DNA from: Gammaproteobacteria bacterium
GTDB lineage: Bacteria; Pseudomonadota; Gammaproteobacteria; UBA4575
Length of the DNA stretch: 64,000 nucleotides
Assembly (NCBI GenBank): GCA_014075255.1
Contig: CP046178.1
Coordinates: 134,001 to 198,000 of the forward strand
Direction: 5' to 3'
In this document: positions 40,253 through 51,477 of the stretch, in pieces
Numbering within the stretch: position 1 is the stretch's first letter
Layout: each line of letters opens with the position of its first letter
The notes under the pieces: generated by a model
Told to the model about the DNA's origin: nothing
What the model saw: only the letters and a program-made list of their open reading frames with translations
Databases searched by the model: none
Made by a program: the position numbers and the translations under genes

Positions 40253-40936
40253 CTATTTCAATAAGGCTTCATATTCAGGGGAAAGCAATAGGGTTTGTTT
40301 GAGCGGTAAATTGTCAACGTGAACTTTCCCCGCTTTAAGCTCTAGGTGTTTATCGCAAAACCATTTCACGGCGAGCGGGTAAATGATGTGTTCTTTCTCC
40401 AATACGCGTGCTGCTAAAGATTCTGCACTATCTGTCTTTTCTACAGGTACCTTTGCTTGAATTATTAAAGGCCCATCATCTAATTCAGCAGTAACAAAAT
40501 GTACTGAACAACCATGTTCGTTTTCTCCGGCTTTTAAGGCGCGAACATGAGTGTGTAACCCTGGATATTTGGGTAATAGGGAGGGATGAATATTCAATAT
40601 ATTATTTGGGTATTCATTAATAAAAGTTGGGCTGAGTACACGCATAAATCCCGCCAAAATGATTAGCTTAATATTATAGACCTCTAGAGTTCTAACGAGT
40701 TCCACATCAAAGGCTTCGCGTGAGTCATGTTTACTATGCTCAATGATATGGGTGGGGATATTTGCTTGTTGTGCGCGTACCAATCCATAAACATCAGGGT
40801 TATTGCTTATTACGCAAGCAATGCTGGCATTTATATTGCGTTGATCAATATGATCAATAATCGATTGTAAGTTGCTGCCACCGCCAGAAATTAGAACAGC
40901 TATTTTGCATGTTTGATCTGGTTCGGCTTTTGACAC
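40253..40936 (-). CDS. purN: Phosphoribosylglycinamide formyltransferase PurN
   Basis: Third step of purine synthesis: transfers the formyl group of 10-formyl-THF to GAR. Motifs are KIAVLISGGGSNLQSII near the start, LAGFMRVLSPTFI, NIHPSLLPKYPGLHTHVRAL (catalytic His region) and HFVTAELDDGPLI (catalytic Asp). The start is uncertain. GTG at 40936 (MSKAEPDQTCKIAV) gives about 227 residues and begins eight bases past the purM stop; TTG at 40990 would overlap purM by 47 bases and adds a basic tail not seen in relatives. The shorter start is preferred. Confidence 0.93.
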   Translation of the reverse strand: MSKAEPDQTCKIAVLISGGGSNLQSIIDHIDQRNINASIACVISNNPDVYGLVRAQQANIPTHIIEHSKHDSREAFDVELVRTLEVYNIKLIILAGFMRVLSPTFINEYPNNILNIHPSLLPKYPGLHTHVRALKAGENEHGCSVHFVTAELDDGPLIIQAKVPVEKTDSAESLAARVLEKEHIIYPLAVKWFCDKHLELKAGKVHVDNLPLKQTLLLSPEYEALLK

Positions 40937-40943
40937 AGATTTA

Positions 40944-41966
40944 TTACAGAGAAACTTTTTGATCTGAAGACGACTTTTTAATTTCGCCAATTTTCATAGC
41001 CTGGTGACTGCTTTCTTCACTGAGCTTAATGGCTTCTTTTGCTTGGTCTTCAGGTAATACAACCAACATGCCTATGCCACAGTTAAAAACTCGTAGCATT
41101 TCTTCGTTATCAACCAGACCCATTTTTTGTAGCCAATCAAATACAGTAGGACGTTTCCAGCTATTGGTATCAATTTCTGCAAGAAAGCCATCAGGCATTA
41201 CTCGTGGAACATTTTCTGTTAGTCCACCACCCGTTATATGACATAAGCCATGAATATCAAACTTATCAATTAGGGATAAAACGACATTGGTATAAATAAT
41301 GGTGGGCTGTAAGAGTAATTCACCTAAGTTTTTACCATCAATCATTTCATCTAGTGAAGTATTTGTAGTTTCGACGATCTTGTTTACAAGAGAAAATCCA
41401 TTGGAGTGAATACCGCTAGAGGGAAGGCCAATAATTACATCACCATCATTGATTTTGCTGCCATCAATCAACTTGCTGCGTTCTACAACTCCAACGCAAA
41501 ATCCAGCTAGGTCATATTCACCTGCATCATACATGCCAGGCATCTCAGCAGTTTCGCCACCAATCAATGCGGCCCCCGACTGTCGACAACCTTCAGCAAT
41601 GCCTTCGACAACGACTCTAGCTTCATCAACAGATAATTTGCCGGTCGCAAAGTAGTCTAAGAAGAACAGAGGTTCTGCACCTTGCACGATGACGTCATTT
41701 ACACACATTGCGACCAAATCGATACCAATGGTTGTGTGTTGCTTAAGTTGTTGGGCTAGGCGTAATTTCGTGCCTACACCATCCGTTCCAGAGACTAAAA
41801 TAGGTTCCTGGTATTTATCTTTTTGAAGTGCAAATAGGCCGCCAAAGCCACCTATGCTCGACATAACCTCAGGTCGGTGCGTAGAACGTATCGCCGGTTT
41901 AATGAGATCAACGAGTTTATTTCCAGCATCGATATCGACACCAGCGTTTTTGTAGCTAAGACCCAT
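40944..41966 (-). CDS. purM: Phosphoribosylformylglycinamidine cyclo-ligase PurM
   Basis: ATP-dependent AIR synthetase of purine synthesis. The 340 residues show [20 protein letters not shown] at the start, then [61 protein letters not shown] and [15 protein letters not shown]. All of these are ATP-grasp-free PurM-superfamily signatures. purM leads the purM-purN-DUF3108 unit on the - strand. No PurR-like box was seen in the roughly 215 bases between it and the divergent phosphatidyltransferase gene. Confidence 0.97.
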   Translation of the reverse strand: MGLSYKNAGVDIDAGNKLVDLIKPAIRSTHRPEVMSSIGGFGGLFALQKDKYQEPILVSGTDGVGTKLRLAQQLKQHTTIGIDLVAMCVNDVIVQGAEPLFFLDYFATGKLSVDEARVVVEGIAEGCRQSGAALIGGETAEMPGMYDAGEYDLAGFCVGVVERSKLIDGSKINDGDVIIGLPSSGIHSNGFSLVNKIVETTNTSLDEMIDGKNLGELLLQPTIIYTNVVLSLIDKFDIHGLCHITGGGLTENVPRVMPDGFLAEIDTNSWKRPTVFDWLQKMGLVDNEEMLRVFNCGIGMLVVLPEDQAKEAIKLSEESSHQAMKIGEIKKSSSDQKVSL

Positions 41967-42182
41967 GTATTTATTTGCTTAAGTGTGTGTTGTAACTAAT
42001 TGAAATTATTGAATACGAATTAGATGTTTAATGTCAGCATAGAGTCGCTTAGAATTACCATTGCTTCGTTATTCGGTTACTTATACCATCAGAATGACAA
42101 TAATAAAAAGCATTTTCAATTGTGTATAAGCGCGGATTGTATTACCCAATGCATTGTTTTACGAGTGGAGTTGAGACATAAC

Positions 42183-42743
42183 ATGTCTTATTGGAGATTT
42201 ATACCAAACCTGATTACTTTGGTACGCTTCGCGGCGGTGCCTCTGCTGGTGTGGTGGTTATTTGATAACCAATTCAATAACGCTTTATTGCTATTTTTAT
42301 TGATGGGTCTGTCTGATGCCTTGGATGGATACTTGGCAAGATCCTTTAATTGGAAGACTACTCTGGGATCATATCTAGATCCTGCAGCTGATAAGGTAAT
42401 GCTTATTAGCTCCTACATAGCCTTGGGCGCATTAAATCTTCTGCCTCATTGGTTGGTATTAATTGTCATTATGCGCGATGTTGCGTTGCTTTCCGGTGCG
42501 GTCTCCTATGTATCGATGACTAGACGTTTAGAAATTGAGCCGAGCCTTATCAGTAAATTCAATACTTTTGTGCAAATCCTATTGGTACTTGCGGTTATTT
42601 ATAGTCAAATAAATATTTTTCCAATGATTATTATTCAAACGCTTGTTGGGCTAACTCTGTTTACGACTATTGCAAGTGGGTACGACTATCTAGTTGAAGA
42701 GCGCTCAAGAAGAGCATCTAAACAATCCAGTAAGCAAGCGTAA
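42183..42743 (+). CDS. CDP-alcohol phosphatidyltransferase family protein
   Basis: Integral membrane enzyme of phospholipid synthesis, about 186 residues. It carries the family motif DGxxAR(x8)Gx3Dx3D as LDGYLARSFNWKTTLGSYLD followed by PAADK, at about residues 45-70, and about four to five hydrophobic segments. The N-terminus NLITLVRFAAVPLLVWWLF resembles PgsA, so phosphatidylglycerophosphate synthesis or a related reaction is likely. ATG 42183 is chosen because the GGAGTTGAGA sequence lies just upstream and the family starts here (MSYWRFIPNLITL). The frame stays open back to 42024, but the added 53 residues look non-coding. The order purM / CDP-transferase / hda is known in Gammaproteobacteria. 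Confidence 0.85.
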   Translation: MSYWRFIPNLITLVRFAAVPLLVWWLFDNQFNNALLLFLLMGLSDALDGYLARSFNWKTTLGSYLDPAADKVMLISSYIALGALNLLPHWLVLIVIMRDVALLSGAVSYVSMTRRLEIEPSLISKFNTFVQILLVLAVIYSQINIFPMIIIQTLVGLTLFTTIASGYDYLVEERSRRASKQSSKQA

Positions 42744-42767
42744 GCTTTTAGTTTTTTACAAATTTGA

Positions 42768-44421
<1,654 letters not shown>

Positions 44422-44455
44422 TACGGCTTTTTCTCCTGTATAAATCCGGTTATAT

Positions 44456-44478
44456 TTAGTTGGTCTAAAATAGACTAA
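44456..44478. promoter_or_regulatory. Dyad between divergent arsC and fmdB
   Basis: An imperfect palindrome: TTAGT at 44456-44460 and ACTAA at 44474-44478 flank GTCTA-AAA-TAGAC (44463-44475). It lies in the 159-base divergent promoter region between arsC and fmdB. It could be an operator or a small hairpin. Only symmetry supports it. Confidence 0.25.
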
Positions 44479-44580
44479 GATTAAATTTGATTGTATAGAT
44501 CAATATAATAAAGCAATCAGGTTTCCAAGTTTTAAGCAATTGTCGAGCTATTGCCACAGATTTTTTAAAATATCCCACTT

Positions 44581-44958
44581 ATGCCAATTTACGAATATCA
44601 ATGCCAAGTATGTGAGGCTGTTCATGAGGCCCTGCAAAAGATAAGTGACCCTCTATTAAAGAAGTGTCCCGAATGCGGAAAACCAAAGCTTAAGAAATTA
44701 GTTTCTGCGCCGAGTTTCAGGTTGAGTGGCACAGGTTGGTATGAGACCGATTTCAAAACAGACAATGACAAAAAGCGCAATCTTGCCTCGGACGATTCTC
44801 AAAAGGAAAGCCAAAAAGAAAGCCAAAAGGAAGGCAAAAAGAAATCCGATGCTAGTGATAGCAAGTCAAAAGATAGTAAATCAAAAACGGATAGCAAGGC
44901 GACAGATAAAAAAGCCACAGCAGATAAGCCTAAAGCCAAATCAAAAAAGACCAAATAG
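44581..44958 (+). CDS. FmdB-family zinc-ribbon protein with long charged tail
   Basis: 125-residue protein. The N-terminal zinc ribbon (residues 1-45) has the pattern MPIYEYQCQVCEAVHE and LLKKCPECGKPKLKKLVS (two CxxC pairs), followed by FRLSGTGWYETDFK, which is the usual end of the domain. From about residue 65 the sequence is a low-complexity Lys/Ser/Asp tail that includes three tandem SQKE units. FmdB proteins were proposed as regulators, but their role is not settled. The gene precedes aspS by 137 bases, as in other Gammaproteobacteria. The tail suggests nucleic-acid contacts, which is inference. Confidence 0.85.
   Translation: MPIYEYQCQVCEAVHEALQKISDPLLKKCPECGKPKLKKLVSAPSFRLSGTGWYETDFKTDNDKKRNLASDDSQKESQKESQKEGKKKSDASDSKSKDSKSKTDSKATDKKATADKPKAKSKKTK
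44797..44832 (+). repeat. Three tandem 12-bp units in fmdB
   Basis: Three consecutive near-identical 12-bp units encode Ser-Gln-Lys-Glu (TCT/AGC CAA AAG/AAA GAA). They sit in the lysine-rich tail of the FmdB-family protein. The length is likely to vary between strains by slippage. Confidence 0.8.
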
Positions 44959-45095
44959 CAGGCCAAATCATAGATAGGTTGCAGACTGACCATCATTAGC
45001 TATATTGCATAGGCCTTATGTTGCCCCGTATATTGCATAGAATAGTTCCAAAACGTACTATTCGCCGCTTGTAATACATATATATAAGGTAAGGA

Positions 45096-46877
45096 ATGAG
45101 AAGTCATTATTGTGGCCAGGTCACCGAAAAACTGATCGATCAAGAAGTATCTGCTTGCGGTTGGGTAAATAAGAGACGTGATCACGGTGGGGTCATCTTT
45201 ATTGACCTTCGAGATCGAGAAGGCATCTTGCAAGTCGTTTTTGATCCAGACACTCCCGAAATATTCGCGTTGGCCGAGCAAATTCGTAACGAATTTGTGT
45301 TGCATATTAAAGGCCGTGTGCGCATGCGACCTGAAGGTACAATTAATTCAGATCTGCCTACCGGGCAAATAGAAGTACTTGCAAAGTCCTTAGAAGTTTT
45401 AAATGAATCCGATACACCGCCATTCCAATTAGACGATGATGATGTGCATGAAGAAAATCGATTGAAATATCGATATGTAGATTTACGTCGGCCATTCATG
45501 CAAGAGCGTATTCGTACCAAAGCAAAAGTTGCCAGCGGTATTCGAAACTTTTTAGACGATAACGGTTTTTTAGATATTGAGACACCAATTCTTACTAAGG
45601 CCACACCAGAAGGTGCACGTGACTACTTAGTGCCAAGTCGAACGCAGCCAGGTTCATTTTTTGCGTTACCGCAGTCACCGCAGTTGTTTAAACAACTTTT
45701 AATGATGAGTGGTTTTGATCGTTACTATCAAGTAGTGCGTTGTTTCCGCGATGAAGATTTGCGTGCCGACCGTCAACCAGAATTTACTCAGTTAGATATC
45801 GAAACCTCATTCATGAGTCAAGATGAAATCATGAGCATTATGGAAACCATGATGCGTGAATCATTTAAAGAAAATTGTAATGTTGATTTTGTTAATCCAT
45901 TTCCAAGGATGACTTATGCAGATGCGATGCATCGTTTTGGAAGTGATAAGCCTGACTTACGCATTCCGCTTGAGTTTATAGATATAACCAACTTAATGAA
46001 AACGGTTGAATTTAAAGTATTCAATGCACCTGCAAACGACGAAGAAAGTCGTATTGCAATGCTTAAGGTTCCAAATGGCTCAAAAATTTCACGCAAAGAA
46101 ATTGACGGCTATACCGATTATGTTGGGCAATACGGTGCAAAAGGTTTGGCTTACATTAAATGCAACGATGTAAGTGATCTGAAAGAAGGCTTGCAGTCGC
46201 CAATATTAAAATTCTTACCAGAAGAAACCATTCAGCAACTAGTTGAAGTTTCAAAAGCAGAGAATGGCGATTTGTTATTCTTTGGTGCAGACAAGAAGGT
46301 TGTAGTAAATGCAGCGTTGGGTGCATTGCGTGTAAAGATTGGTCATGACTTAAATATGGTAGAAGAAGGTTGGAAACCACTATGGGTAGTCGACTTCCCG
46401 ATGTTTGAATGGGATCAAGATGCAAAACGCTGGTCAGCATTACATCATCCATTTACTGCGCCAGATTTTTCAGACTCGCAAAAGCTAATCGACAATCCTG
46501 GCGAAGCCTTGTCACAAGCCTACGACATGGTATTAAACGGCACTGAAGTCGGTGGCGGTTCAGTGCGTATTCATAAACAAGATATGCAAGCTGCAGTATT
46601 TAAAGTGTTGGGTATAGAAGAACAAGAAGCGGAAGAAAAATTTGGCTTCTTACTAAAAGCGCTAAAATTCGGCGCACCACCACATGGTGGTATCGCATTC
46701 GGTTTAGATCGCTTAGTAATGTTAATGACAGGTAGCCAGTCTATTCGTGATGTGATTCCATTCCCTAAAACACAAAATGCGACTTGTATGCTCACCGATG
46801 CACCTGCAGATGTAAGTGAACGTCAATTGAAAGAACTGCATATTCGCAAGCGTGTTTCGAAATCTGAAAAGAGTTAA
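45096..46877 (+). CDS. aspS: Aspartyl-tRNA synthetase
   Basis: Class IIb synthetase, 593 residues, bacterial type. The N-terminal anticodon-binding OB-fold (residues 1-105) has [22 protein letters not shown] (in part). Catalytic motifs are motif 2 as [20 protein letters not shown] (about 220) and motif 3 as [16 protein letters not shown] (about 535). A GAD insertion domain occupies about 285-425. The ending [18 protein letters not shown] is conserved. It may charge only tRNA-Asp or also tRNA-Asn; the sequence does not show which. Confidence 0.97.
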   Translation: MRSHYCGQVTEKLIDQEVSACGWVNKRRDHGGVIFIDLRDREGILQVVFDPDTPEIFALAEQIRNEFVLHIKGRVRMRPEGTINSDLPTGQIEVLAKSLEVLNESDTPPFQLDDDDVHEENRLKYRYVDLRRPFMQERIRTKAKVASGIRNFLDDNGFLDIETPILTKATPEGARDYLVPSRTQPGSFFALPQSPQLFKQLLMMSGFDRYYQVVRCFRDEDLRADRQPEFTQLDIETSFMSQDEIMSIMETMMRESFKENCNVDFVNPFPRMTYADAMHRFGSDKPDLRIPLEFIDITNLMKTVEFKVFNAPANDEESRIAMLKVPNGSKISRKEIDGYTDYVGQYGAKGLAYIKCNDVSDLKEGLQSPILKFLPEETIQQLVEVSKAENGDLLFFGADKKVVVNAALGALRVKIGHDLNMVEEGWKPLWVVDFPMFEWDQDAKRWSALHHPFTAPDFSDSQKLIDNPGEALSQAYDMVLNGTEVGGGSVRIHKQDMQAAVFKVLGIEEQEAEEKFGFLLKALKFGAPPHGGIAFGLDRLVMLMTGSQSIRDVIPFPKTQNATCMLTDAPADVSERQLKELHIRKRVSKSEKS

Positions 46878-46881
46878 GCAT

Positions 46882-46904
46882 ATGTACTTCTATGTACATC
46901 AGAC
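46882..46904. terminator. Weak hairpin between aspS and the DUF2288 gene
   Basis: ATGTAC (46882-46887) and GTACAT (46894-46899) form a six-base-pair stem around TTCTAT, just past the aspS stop. A short TTTTT follows about 13 bases later (46913-46917). The two genes converge here, so a bidirectional terminator is plausible but the stem is short. Confidence 0.3.
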
Positions 46905-46908
46905 TCGA

Positions 46909-47274
46909 TTAGTTTTTACTGTTTGGTTCTTGTATTAAAATCCAAGGTCTAATCACTACAGTCCACACGTCTGCATTGTCTTTTTCCCATTCAATAGCTT
47001 GTTGGTCGAAGTTTTTTGCTATCAGTCCAGTTACCATCCATTGTTTAATTTGATCTGCATCGTCTATAGAGATGGTATAGCCGACTTCAACCAAGTCTAG
47101 AGTATTGCTTACTAAGATGAGGGTGCCTTGCGCGTAAAATCTTTCCAGTTCTTTCCAGGGTGCTTTTGCGGTTTCGCTAACAATTTTGGCTTTTTCTCGT
47201 AGAATGAATTCTTCTAGTTGATCTTTTGGTTGATCTTCTTGCTGGTCTTTTGCCTGGTCATTTTCTTGATCCAT
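46909..47274 (-). CDS. DUF2288 domain-containing protein
   Basis: 121-residue small soluble protein. The core, about residues 25-115, is KIVSETAKAPWKELERFYAQGTLI then DLVEVGYTISIDDADQIKQWM and DNADVWTVVIRPWILIQEP, which matches DUF2288. The first 20 residues are a Gln/Asp-rich stretch with repeated DQ pairs. Function is unknown. It lies downstream of pilF, 20 bases away, and probably shares a transcript with it. Confidence 0.82.
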   Translation of the reverse strand: MDQENDQAKDQQEDQPKDQLEEFILREKAKIVSETAKAPWKELERFYAQGTLILVSNTLDLVEVGYTISIDDADQIKQWMVTGLIAKNFDQQAIEWEKDNADVWTVVIRPWILIQEPNSKN

Positions 47275-47294
47275 TGAGAATTACCAAACAAATC

Positions 47295-48140
47295 TTAGTA
47301 GGCTTGTTCGTTTTCTAGTAATTCGCGTACATCGTAGGCAGCAGGTTGTTGCTGAATATCAGATGAGGAAGAGAATTGCTTGGCTTCTTTAGAGTTTGGA
47401 AATTGCTGTACTAATAAAAGTTTGTATTGGTTTGCTTGGTCTGGTTTTCCATTTGCATCATTGATTTGTGCGCCTAGCAAAAGTGTTTTAGGGGTGGGTT
47501 GAGCCACTTTTTCATATTCTTGCAATAACTTATAAGCATTGTCGTAGCTATAGTTACCATATTGGATTTTAGCAAGTTGATACCACGGTACGGGAGACTT
47601 TGGGTTGATTTTTAATGCAGCACTAAAATAGTTAGTGGCTTTCACTTTGTCTGGTATCCCTAATACACATAGTCCTGCATTAGTGAGTGCCACATCGGGT
47701 TGAGCATTATTCATATTTTTAGCTGCAGCAACATAAATTTTCTCAGCTTCTAACGGTTTGTCGTGTTTACATAGAAAGCTTGCGTAGTTGGTTTGTGCCG
47801 CAGAATGATTGGGGTCATGTGATAAAGCGCGTTTGAAATATCGTTCGGCTTGTTCAGTTTGGCCATTCTTATTATAAATCAGGCCGGCTACAGTATAAGC
47901 ATCGGCAGACTTGGGGTTGAGTTCTAAAGCTTTCTTTACAGATGCCAATGCCGCGTCTAATCTGCCAGCATTCATATATTGCACGGCTTGGATAACATAT
48001 CCCTCATCTTGTACTTCAGTATTTGGTGGTGTGCTTGCGCAGGATGTGAGTAAGCCAATGAGTGTGATGGCAATTAAAATACAGGGTAAACGCTTAGGAA
48101 AAATCTGTGTTTTATCTGTACACTTTAACGATGGGAACAT
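47295..48140 (-). CDS. pilF: Type IV pilus biogenesis lipoprotein PilF/PilW
   Basis: Outer-membrane pilotin that helps PilQ secretin assemble. The 281-residue product has a lipoprotein signal (CILIAITLIGLLTSCAS, Cys at about 34), then TPR repeats: DEGYVIQAVQYMNAGRLDAAL, ALELNPKSADAYTVAGLIYN, RYFKRALSHDPNHSAAQTNYA, FLCKHDKPLEAEKIYVAA and ALKINPKSPVPWYQLAKI. The end is SKEAKQFSSSS and a Gln-rich tail. PilF usually lies in the ndk-rlmN-pilF-ispG region, so its placement between aspS and nudB is unusual. No other pilus gene lies in the window. Confidence 0.88.
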   Translation of the reverse strand: MFPSLKCTDKTQIFPKRLPCILIAITLIGLLTSCASTPPNTEVQDEGYVIQAVQYMNAGRLDAALASVKKALELNPKSADAYTVAGLIYNKNGQTEQAERYFKRALSHDPNHSAAQTNYASFLCKHDKPLEAEKIYVAAAKNMNNAQPDVALTNAGLCVLGIPDKVKATNYFSAALKINPKSPVPWYQLAKIQYGNYSYDNAYKLLQEYEKVAQPTPKTLLLGAQINDANGKPDQANQYKLLLVQQFPNSKEAKQFSSSSDIQQQPAAYDVRELLENEQAY

Positions 48141-48191
48141 AATAAGTTTCTTGTAAAGCCTGTTATAAAATACTAATTTATCTAGTTTTAA

Positions 48192-48617
48192 ATGGAATAT
48201 AAACGACCAGAATCTGTACTTGTCTTAGTATACACGCAAGCCAGTGAAGTCTTGATGCTGCGACGCAAATATCCTAATGACTTTTGGCAGTCGGTTACTG
48301 GAAGCCTTGAGTTGGATGAGAGTCCTCAGCAGGCTGCGCTGCGTGAATTACAAGAAGAAACGGGTATTTCTGGAAACCCGCTTCACGATTGTGAGTTTTC
48401 CCAAAATTTTGAGATTTATACTATTTGGCGTGAACGCTATGCCCCTGGAGTGACCGAAAATAAAGAACATGTGTTTGCTATAGAGCTTCCTGAAAAAATT
48501 GATATTCAGTTGGACCCTAGAGAGCACGAAGAGTTTATTTGGTTATCGAAGCAAGAGGCAGGTGATTTGGCGTTCTCACATACCAATAAAGAAGCCATTA
48601 AGCGCTGGGTTCCCTAA
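48192..48617 (+). CDS. nudB: Dihydroneopterin triphosphate pyrophosphatase NudB
   Basis: Nudix hydrolase that removes pyrophosphate from dihydroneopterin triphosphate in folate synthesis. The 141 residues start YKRPESVLVLVYTQASEVLML and have a perfect Nudix box, GSLELDESPQQAALRELQEETGI (shown by Gx5Ex7REUxEExGU), at about residues 39-60. The aspS-nudB-yebC-ruv order is that of enteric bacteria, which supports the NudB call. RKYPNDFWQSVTGSLEL and PLHDCEFSQNFEIY are also typical. Confidence 0.92.
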   Translation: MEYKRPESVLVLVYTQASEVLMLRRKYPNDFWQSVTGSLELDESPQQAALRELQEETGISGNPLHDCEFSQNFEIYTIWRERYAPGVTENKEHVFAIELPEKIDIQLDPREHEEFIWLSKQEAGDLAFSHTNKEAIKRWVP

Positions 48618-48697
48618 GCAAGGTAATAATCATGGAACGGTTCTATAATTCAGTGCCATCCAAGGTTGATTGTTAACTTAAATATTGTATTAAGATA

Positions 48698-49321
48698 ATG
48701 CGCGAAGTTGTTGTTTGTACACATGGTATTTGGATGAATGGCTGGGTGATGAAACCTCTATCGCGTTATTTAAGTACCCATGGGCATGAGTGTGTGGAGT
48801 ACTCCTATAAGAGTGTTAGACGCAGCCCTAAAGAAAATGCTCAGATGCTGGGCAAATTTGTTCAACAATTAGATGCTGATATCGTACATTTTGTGGCCCA
48901 TAGCTATGGCGGACTCATTCTTCTGCATTATTTTCAAATGTTTGATGCGGCGAAGCCAGGTAGGGTCGTCATGTTAGGATCGCCGCTAACCGGTAGTGGT
49001 GTAGCAAAGCATTTATCAAAAAACAATTTGTTAAAAAATAATATCTTAGGAGCAAGTTCTAAGTCTTTACTTGGGAGCGCGCCTAATTGGAAAGGTACGC
49101 ATCCTCTGGCGGTTATTGCGGGTACTAAAGGCTATGGTGTAGGTCAAATGCTAGGTGCTTCATTGGATAAGCCTAATGATGGCACAGTAGCGGTATCTGA
49201 AACCAAAGTGAGTAACTGTACCGTGCATATCCAGGTGCCCTATAGTCATACTGGTTTACTGCTATCAAAAAATGTGGCAACACTGGTAGATGAGTTTATT
49301 CGCACTGGAGATTGTCATTAA
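48698..49321 (+). CDS. Alpha/beta hydrolase
   Basis: 207-residue serine hydrolase of unknown substrate. VVCTHGIWMNGWVMKPLSRYL forms the oxyanion-loop region, the nucleophile elbow is HFVAHSYGGLILLHYF (HSYGG; Ser at about 69), and the catalytic His is probably in QVPYSHTGLLLSKNV. The Asp is likely in KPNDGTVAVSE. It is similar to small lipase/esterase-like proteins encoded by many Gammaproteobacteria. It lies between nudB and yebC, where enteric genomes have no equivalent. No signal peptide, so it is probably cytoplasmic. Confidence 0.85.
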   Translation: MREVVVCTHGIWMNGWVMKPLSRYLSTHGHECVEYSYKSVRRSPKENAQMLGKFVQQLDADIVHFVAHSYGGLILLHYFQMFDAAKPGRVVMLGSPLTGSGVAKHLSKNNLLKNNILGASSKSLLGSAPNWKGTHPLAVIAGTKGYGVGQMLGASLDKPNDGTVAVSETKVSNCTVHIQVPYSHTGLLLSKNVATLVDEFIRTGDCH

Positions 49322-49484
49322 CAAAATTATCCATTTTAACTTTGCTCATTTTATCTAAGCCTATCCTTTATATAAGGGTGGTCTACTAATGAGGATGAAA
49401 GTGCTAAAATACTGCCGTTGATTTGGGAGAGCTTTGCTATGCCTACTCAAGGTATATCGAAGGTAGAAAACTAGAGGAGTTTCA

Positions 49485-50231
49485 ATGGCGGGTCATAGTA
49501 AATGGGCCAATATCCAGCATCGTAAAAAAGCGCAAGATGCTAAGCGCGGGAAGTTATTCACCCGATTTATTCGCGAGATCACAGTAGCCGCTCGTATGGG
49601 TGGCTCAGATATGGATGCTAATCCACGTCTGCGTCTTGCTGTAGACAAAGGCCTATCCGCAAACATGAACAAGGATACGGTGGAGCGTGCCATTAAGCGT
49701 GGCGCGGGTGAGCAGGATGGCGATGATTATGAGGAAATTCGTTACGAGGGTTACGGACCTGGCGGTAGCGCAATTTTAGTGGACTGTATGACAGACAACC
49801 GTAACCGGACAGTCGCAGAAGTGCGTCATGCTTTTACCAAATTTAATGGCAACATGGGCACGTCAGGTTCGGTTGCCTACATGTTTGAGAAGATGGGCGT
49901 TATACAGTTTGCACCTGGGACGGATGAAGATGCGGTAATGGAAGCGGCGTTAGATTCTGGTGCTGAAGATGTCGTCACCTCGGATGATGGCAGTATTGAA
50001 GTATTAACGTCCCCTGAAGAATTTATAAACGTTAAAGATGCTTTGGTTGCTGCAGGTCTAGAAACTGTAGAGGCTGAGCTTACAATGCGCGCAGAAAATA
50101 GAGCTTCTTTATCAGATAAGCACGGTGAAACTATGTTGAAGCTTTTGGACATGTTGGATGAGCTTGATGATGTGCAAAATGTTTTCTCTAATGCCGATAT
50201 ACCAGATTCAGTTTACGAGGCTGTTGCGTAG
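49485..50231 (+). CDS. yebC: YebC/PmpR-family protein
   Basis: 248 residues. The start [25 protein letters not shown] is the family signature. [50 protein letters not shown] and [17 protein letters not shown] continue the match. YebC was described as a transcriptional regulator in Pseudomonas (PmpR), and more recent work connects family members to relief of ribosome stalling. A clear AGAGGAG-type sequence precedes the ATG. It stands upstream of ruvC with nine bases between frames. Confidence 0.95.
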   Translation: MAGHSKWANIQHRKKAQDAKRGKLFTRFIREITVAARMGGSDMDANPRLRLAVDKGLSANMNKDTVERAIKRGAGEQDGDDYEEIRYEGYGPGGSAILVDCMTDNRNRTVAEVRHAFTKFNGNMGTSGSVAYMFEKMGVIQFAPGTDEDAVMEAALDSGAEDVVTSDDGSIEVLTSPEEFINVKDALVAAGLETVEAELTMRAENRASLSDKHGETMLKLLDMLDELDDVQNVFSNADIPDSVYEAVA

Positions 50232-50272
50232 AGTATTGCATGCAATACAACGTGCCTGAAAAGAAAGACAAC

Positions 50273-50806
50273 ATGATTCGAATCTTGGGTATAGACCCTG
50301 GATTACAAATAACAGGCTTTGGAATCATTGAAAGCGATGGTAGAACGAGCCGTTATATTCATAGTGCAAACATTCGCGCTAAAAATACCAAAGAGGGTGA
50401 TGTAACCATCCCGCACCGTTTAGGTATTATTTTTAGTAAATTGTCAGAAGCGATTGAACAATTTCAACCAGATGAGGTGGCGGTTGAAGAGGTGTTTATT
50501 AATAAAAATGCATCTTCTTCTTTAAAGCTGGGTCATGCACGCGGTGCTGCCATCTGTGCAGCAGTACATCAACGTGTTCCGGTGAGCGAATATAGTGCAC
50601 GTTCTGTGAAACAAGCTGTAGTAGGAAATGGTGCGGCCAATAAAGATCAAATCCAGCACATGGTGCTTCGTTTGCTTGGCTTGCGTGGAGAGTTGCAAGC
50701 AGATGAGGCAGATGCATTAGCGGTAAGTTTATGCCATGCGCATACTGCTTTAATGCTTAATAGCAGACGGACTTCTAGCAAATCAATTGTTGAGAGTATT
50801 GCATGA
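50273..50806 (+). CDS. ruvC: Holliday junction resolvase RuvC
   Basis: Cleaves Holliday junctions in the RuvABC recombination system. ATG 50273 gives 177 residues beginning MIRILGIDPGLQITGFGII, which is the usual start; an upstream ATG at 50240 only adds 11 residues. The catalytic acidic residues are Asp8 (GIDPG), Glu in VAVEEVFINKNASSSLKLGHAR, and the Asp pair in ADEADALAVSLCHAH. The adjacent ruvA and ruvB complete the system. No LexA box was recognised ahead of the block. Confidence 0.96.
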   Translation: MIRILGIDPGLQITGFGIIESDGRTSRYIHSANIRAKNTKEGDVTIPHRLGIIFSKLSEAIEQFQPDEVAVEEVFINKNASSSLKLGHARGAAICAAVHQRVPVSEYSARSVKQAVVGNGAANKDQIQHMVLRLLGLRGELQADEADALAVSLCHAHTALMLNSRRTSSKSIVESIA

Positions 50807-50843
50807 GGTTTTTTCGTGACACTAGGTTCATAAGGCTGAGCTC

Positions 50844-51452
50844 ATGATCGGTCGTTTGCAGGGCGAGATCATTGAAAAGCAAGCGCCGCATCTTCTATTA
50901 GAGGTTAACGGTGTAGGTTACGAATTAGAAGCACCTATGTCTACGTTTTACGAATTACCGGAGTGCGGCCAGTCGGTGATGTTGCATACTCATTTAATGA
51001 TTCGTGACGATGCGCATACACTTTATGCATTTAAACAAGTGCATGATCGAAGTTTGTTTCGTAATTTATTAAAAGTGAATGGTGTGGGAGCCAAAATGGC
51101 GTTGGCTATTTTATCTGGTATGGATTCGAATGCTTTTGCGCAATGTATTCATCATGGCGATGTGGATTCACTTGTGAGAATACCGGGAGTTGGCAAAAAG
51201 ACTGCGGAGCGGTTAATTTTAGATATGCGCGATCGATTAGATAAAGAAGTTACCTTACAAGTTACCAGTAATGGTAAAAATGGAAATGGCGTAAATGGGT
51301 TTGTGCAAGATCCGATTGCAGATGCGGTTTCAGCATTAGTCTCGTTGGGTTATAAGCCGAACGAAGCAAGTCGAATGGTGGGCAATGTCGATACAAAGAG
51401 TCAAAACAGTGAAGATATTATTCGTCAAGCACTTAAAACCAGCATGTCGTAA
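50844..51452 (+). CDS. ruvA: Holliday junction branch migration protein RuvA
   Basis: Tetrameric junction-binding subunit of RuvAB. The 202 residues contain the N-terminal OB domain (MIGRLQGEIIEKQAPHLLLE), two helix-hairpin-helix motifs (LFRNLLKVNGVGAKMALAIL; SLVRIPGVGKKTAERLILDM) at about residues 70-135, and the C-terminal domain (DAVSALVSLGYKPNEASRMV) that contacts RuvB, after a Gly/Asn-rich linker. It follows ruvC by 37 bases. Confidence 0.97.
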   Translation: MIGRLQGEIIEKQAPHLLLEVNGVGYELEAPMSTFYELPECGQSVMLHTHLMIRDDAHTLYAFKQVHDRSLFRNLLKVNGVGAKMALAILSGMDSNAFAQCIHHGDVDSLVRIPGVGKKTAERLILDMRDRLDKEVTLQVTSNGKNGNGVNGFVQDPIADAVSALVSLGYKPNEASRMVGNVDTKSQNSEDIIRQALKTSMS

Positions 51453-51477
51453 AACAGACCAAGTTAATTAAAAATTC

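Noticed and set aside
42024-42182. N-terminal extension of the CDP-alcohol phosphatidyltransferase
   Set aside because: Cys-rich, non-family sequence; the ribosome-binding sequence lies before ATG 42183.
50240-50272. Upstream start of ruvC and a LexA box near ruv genes
   Set aside because: The added residues are not family-like. No CTGT-N8-ACAG pattern was seen around the ruv block.
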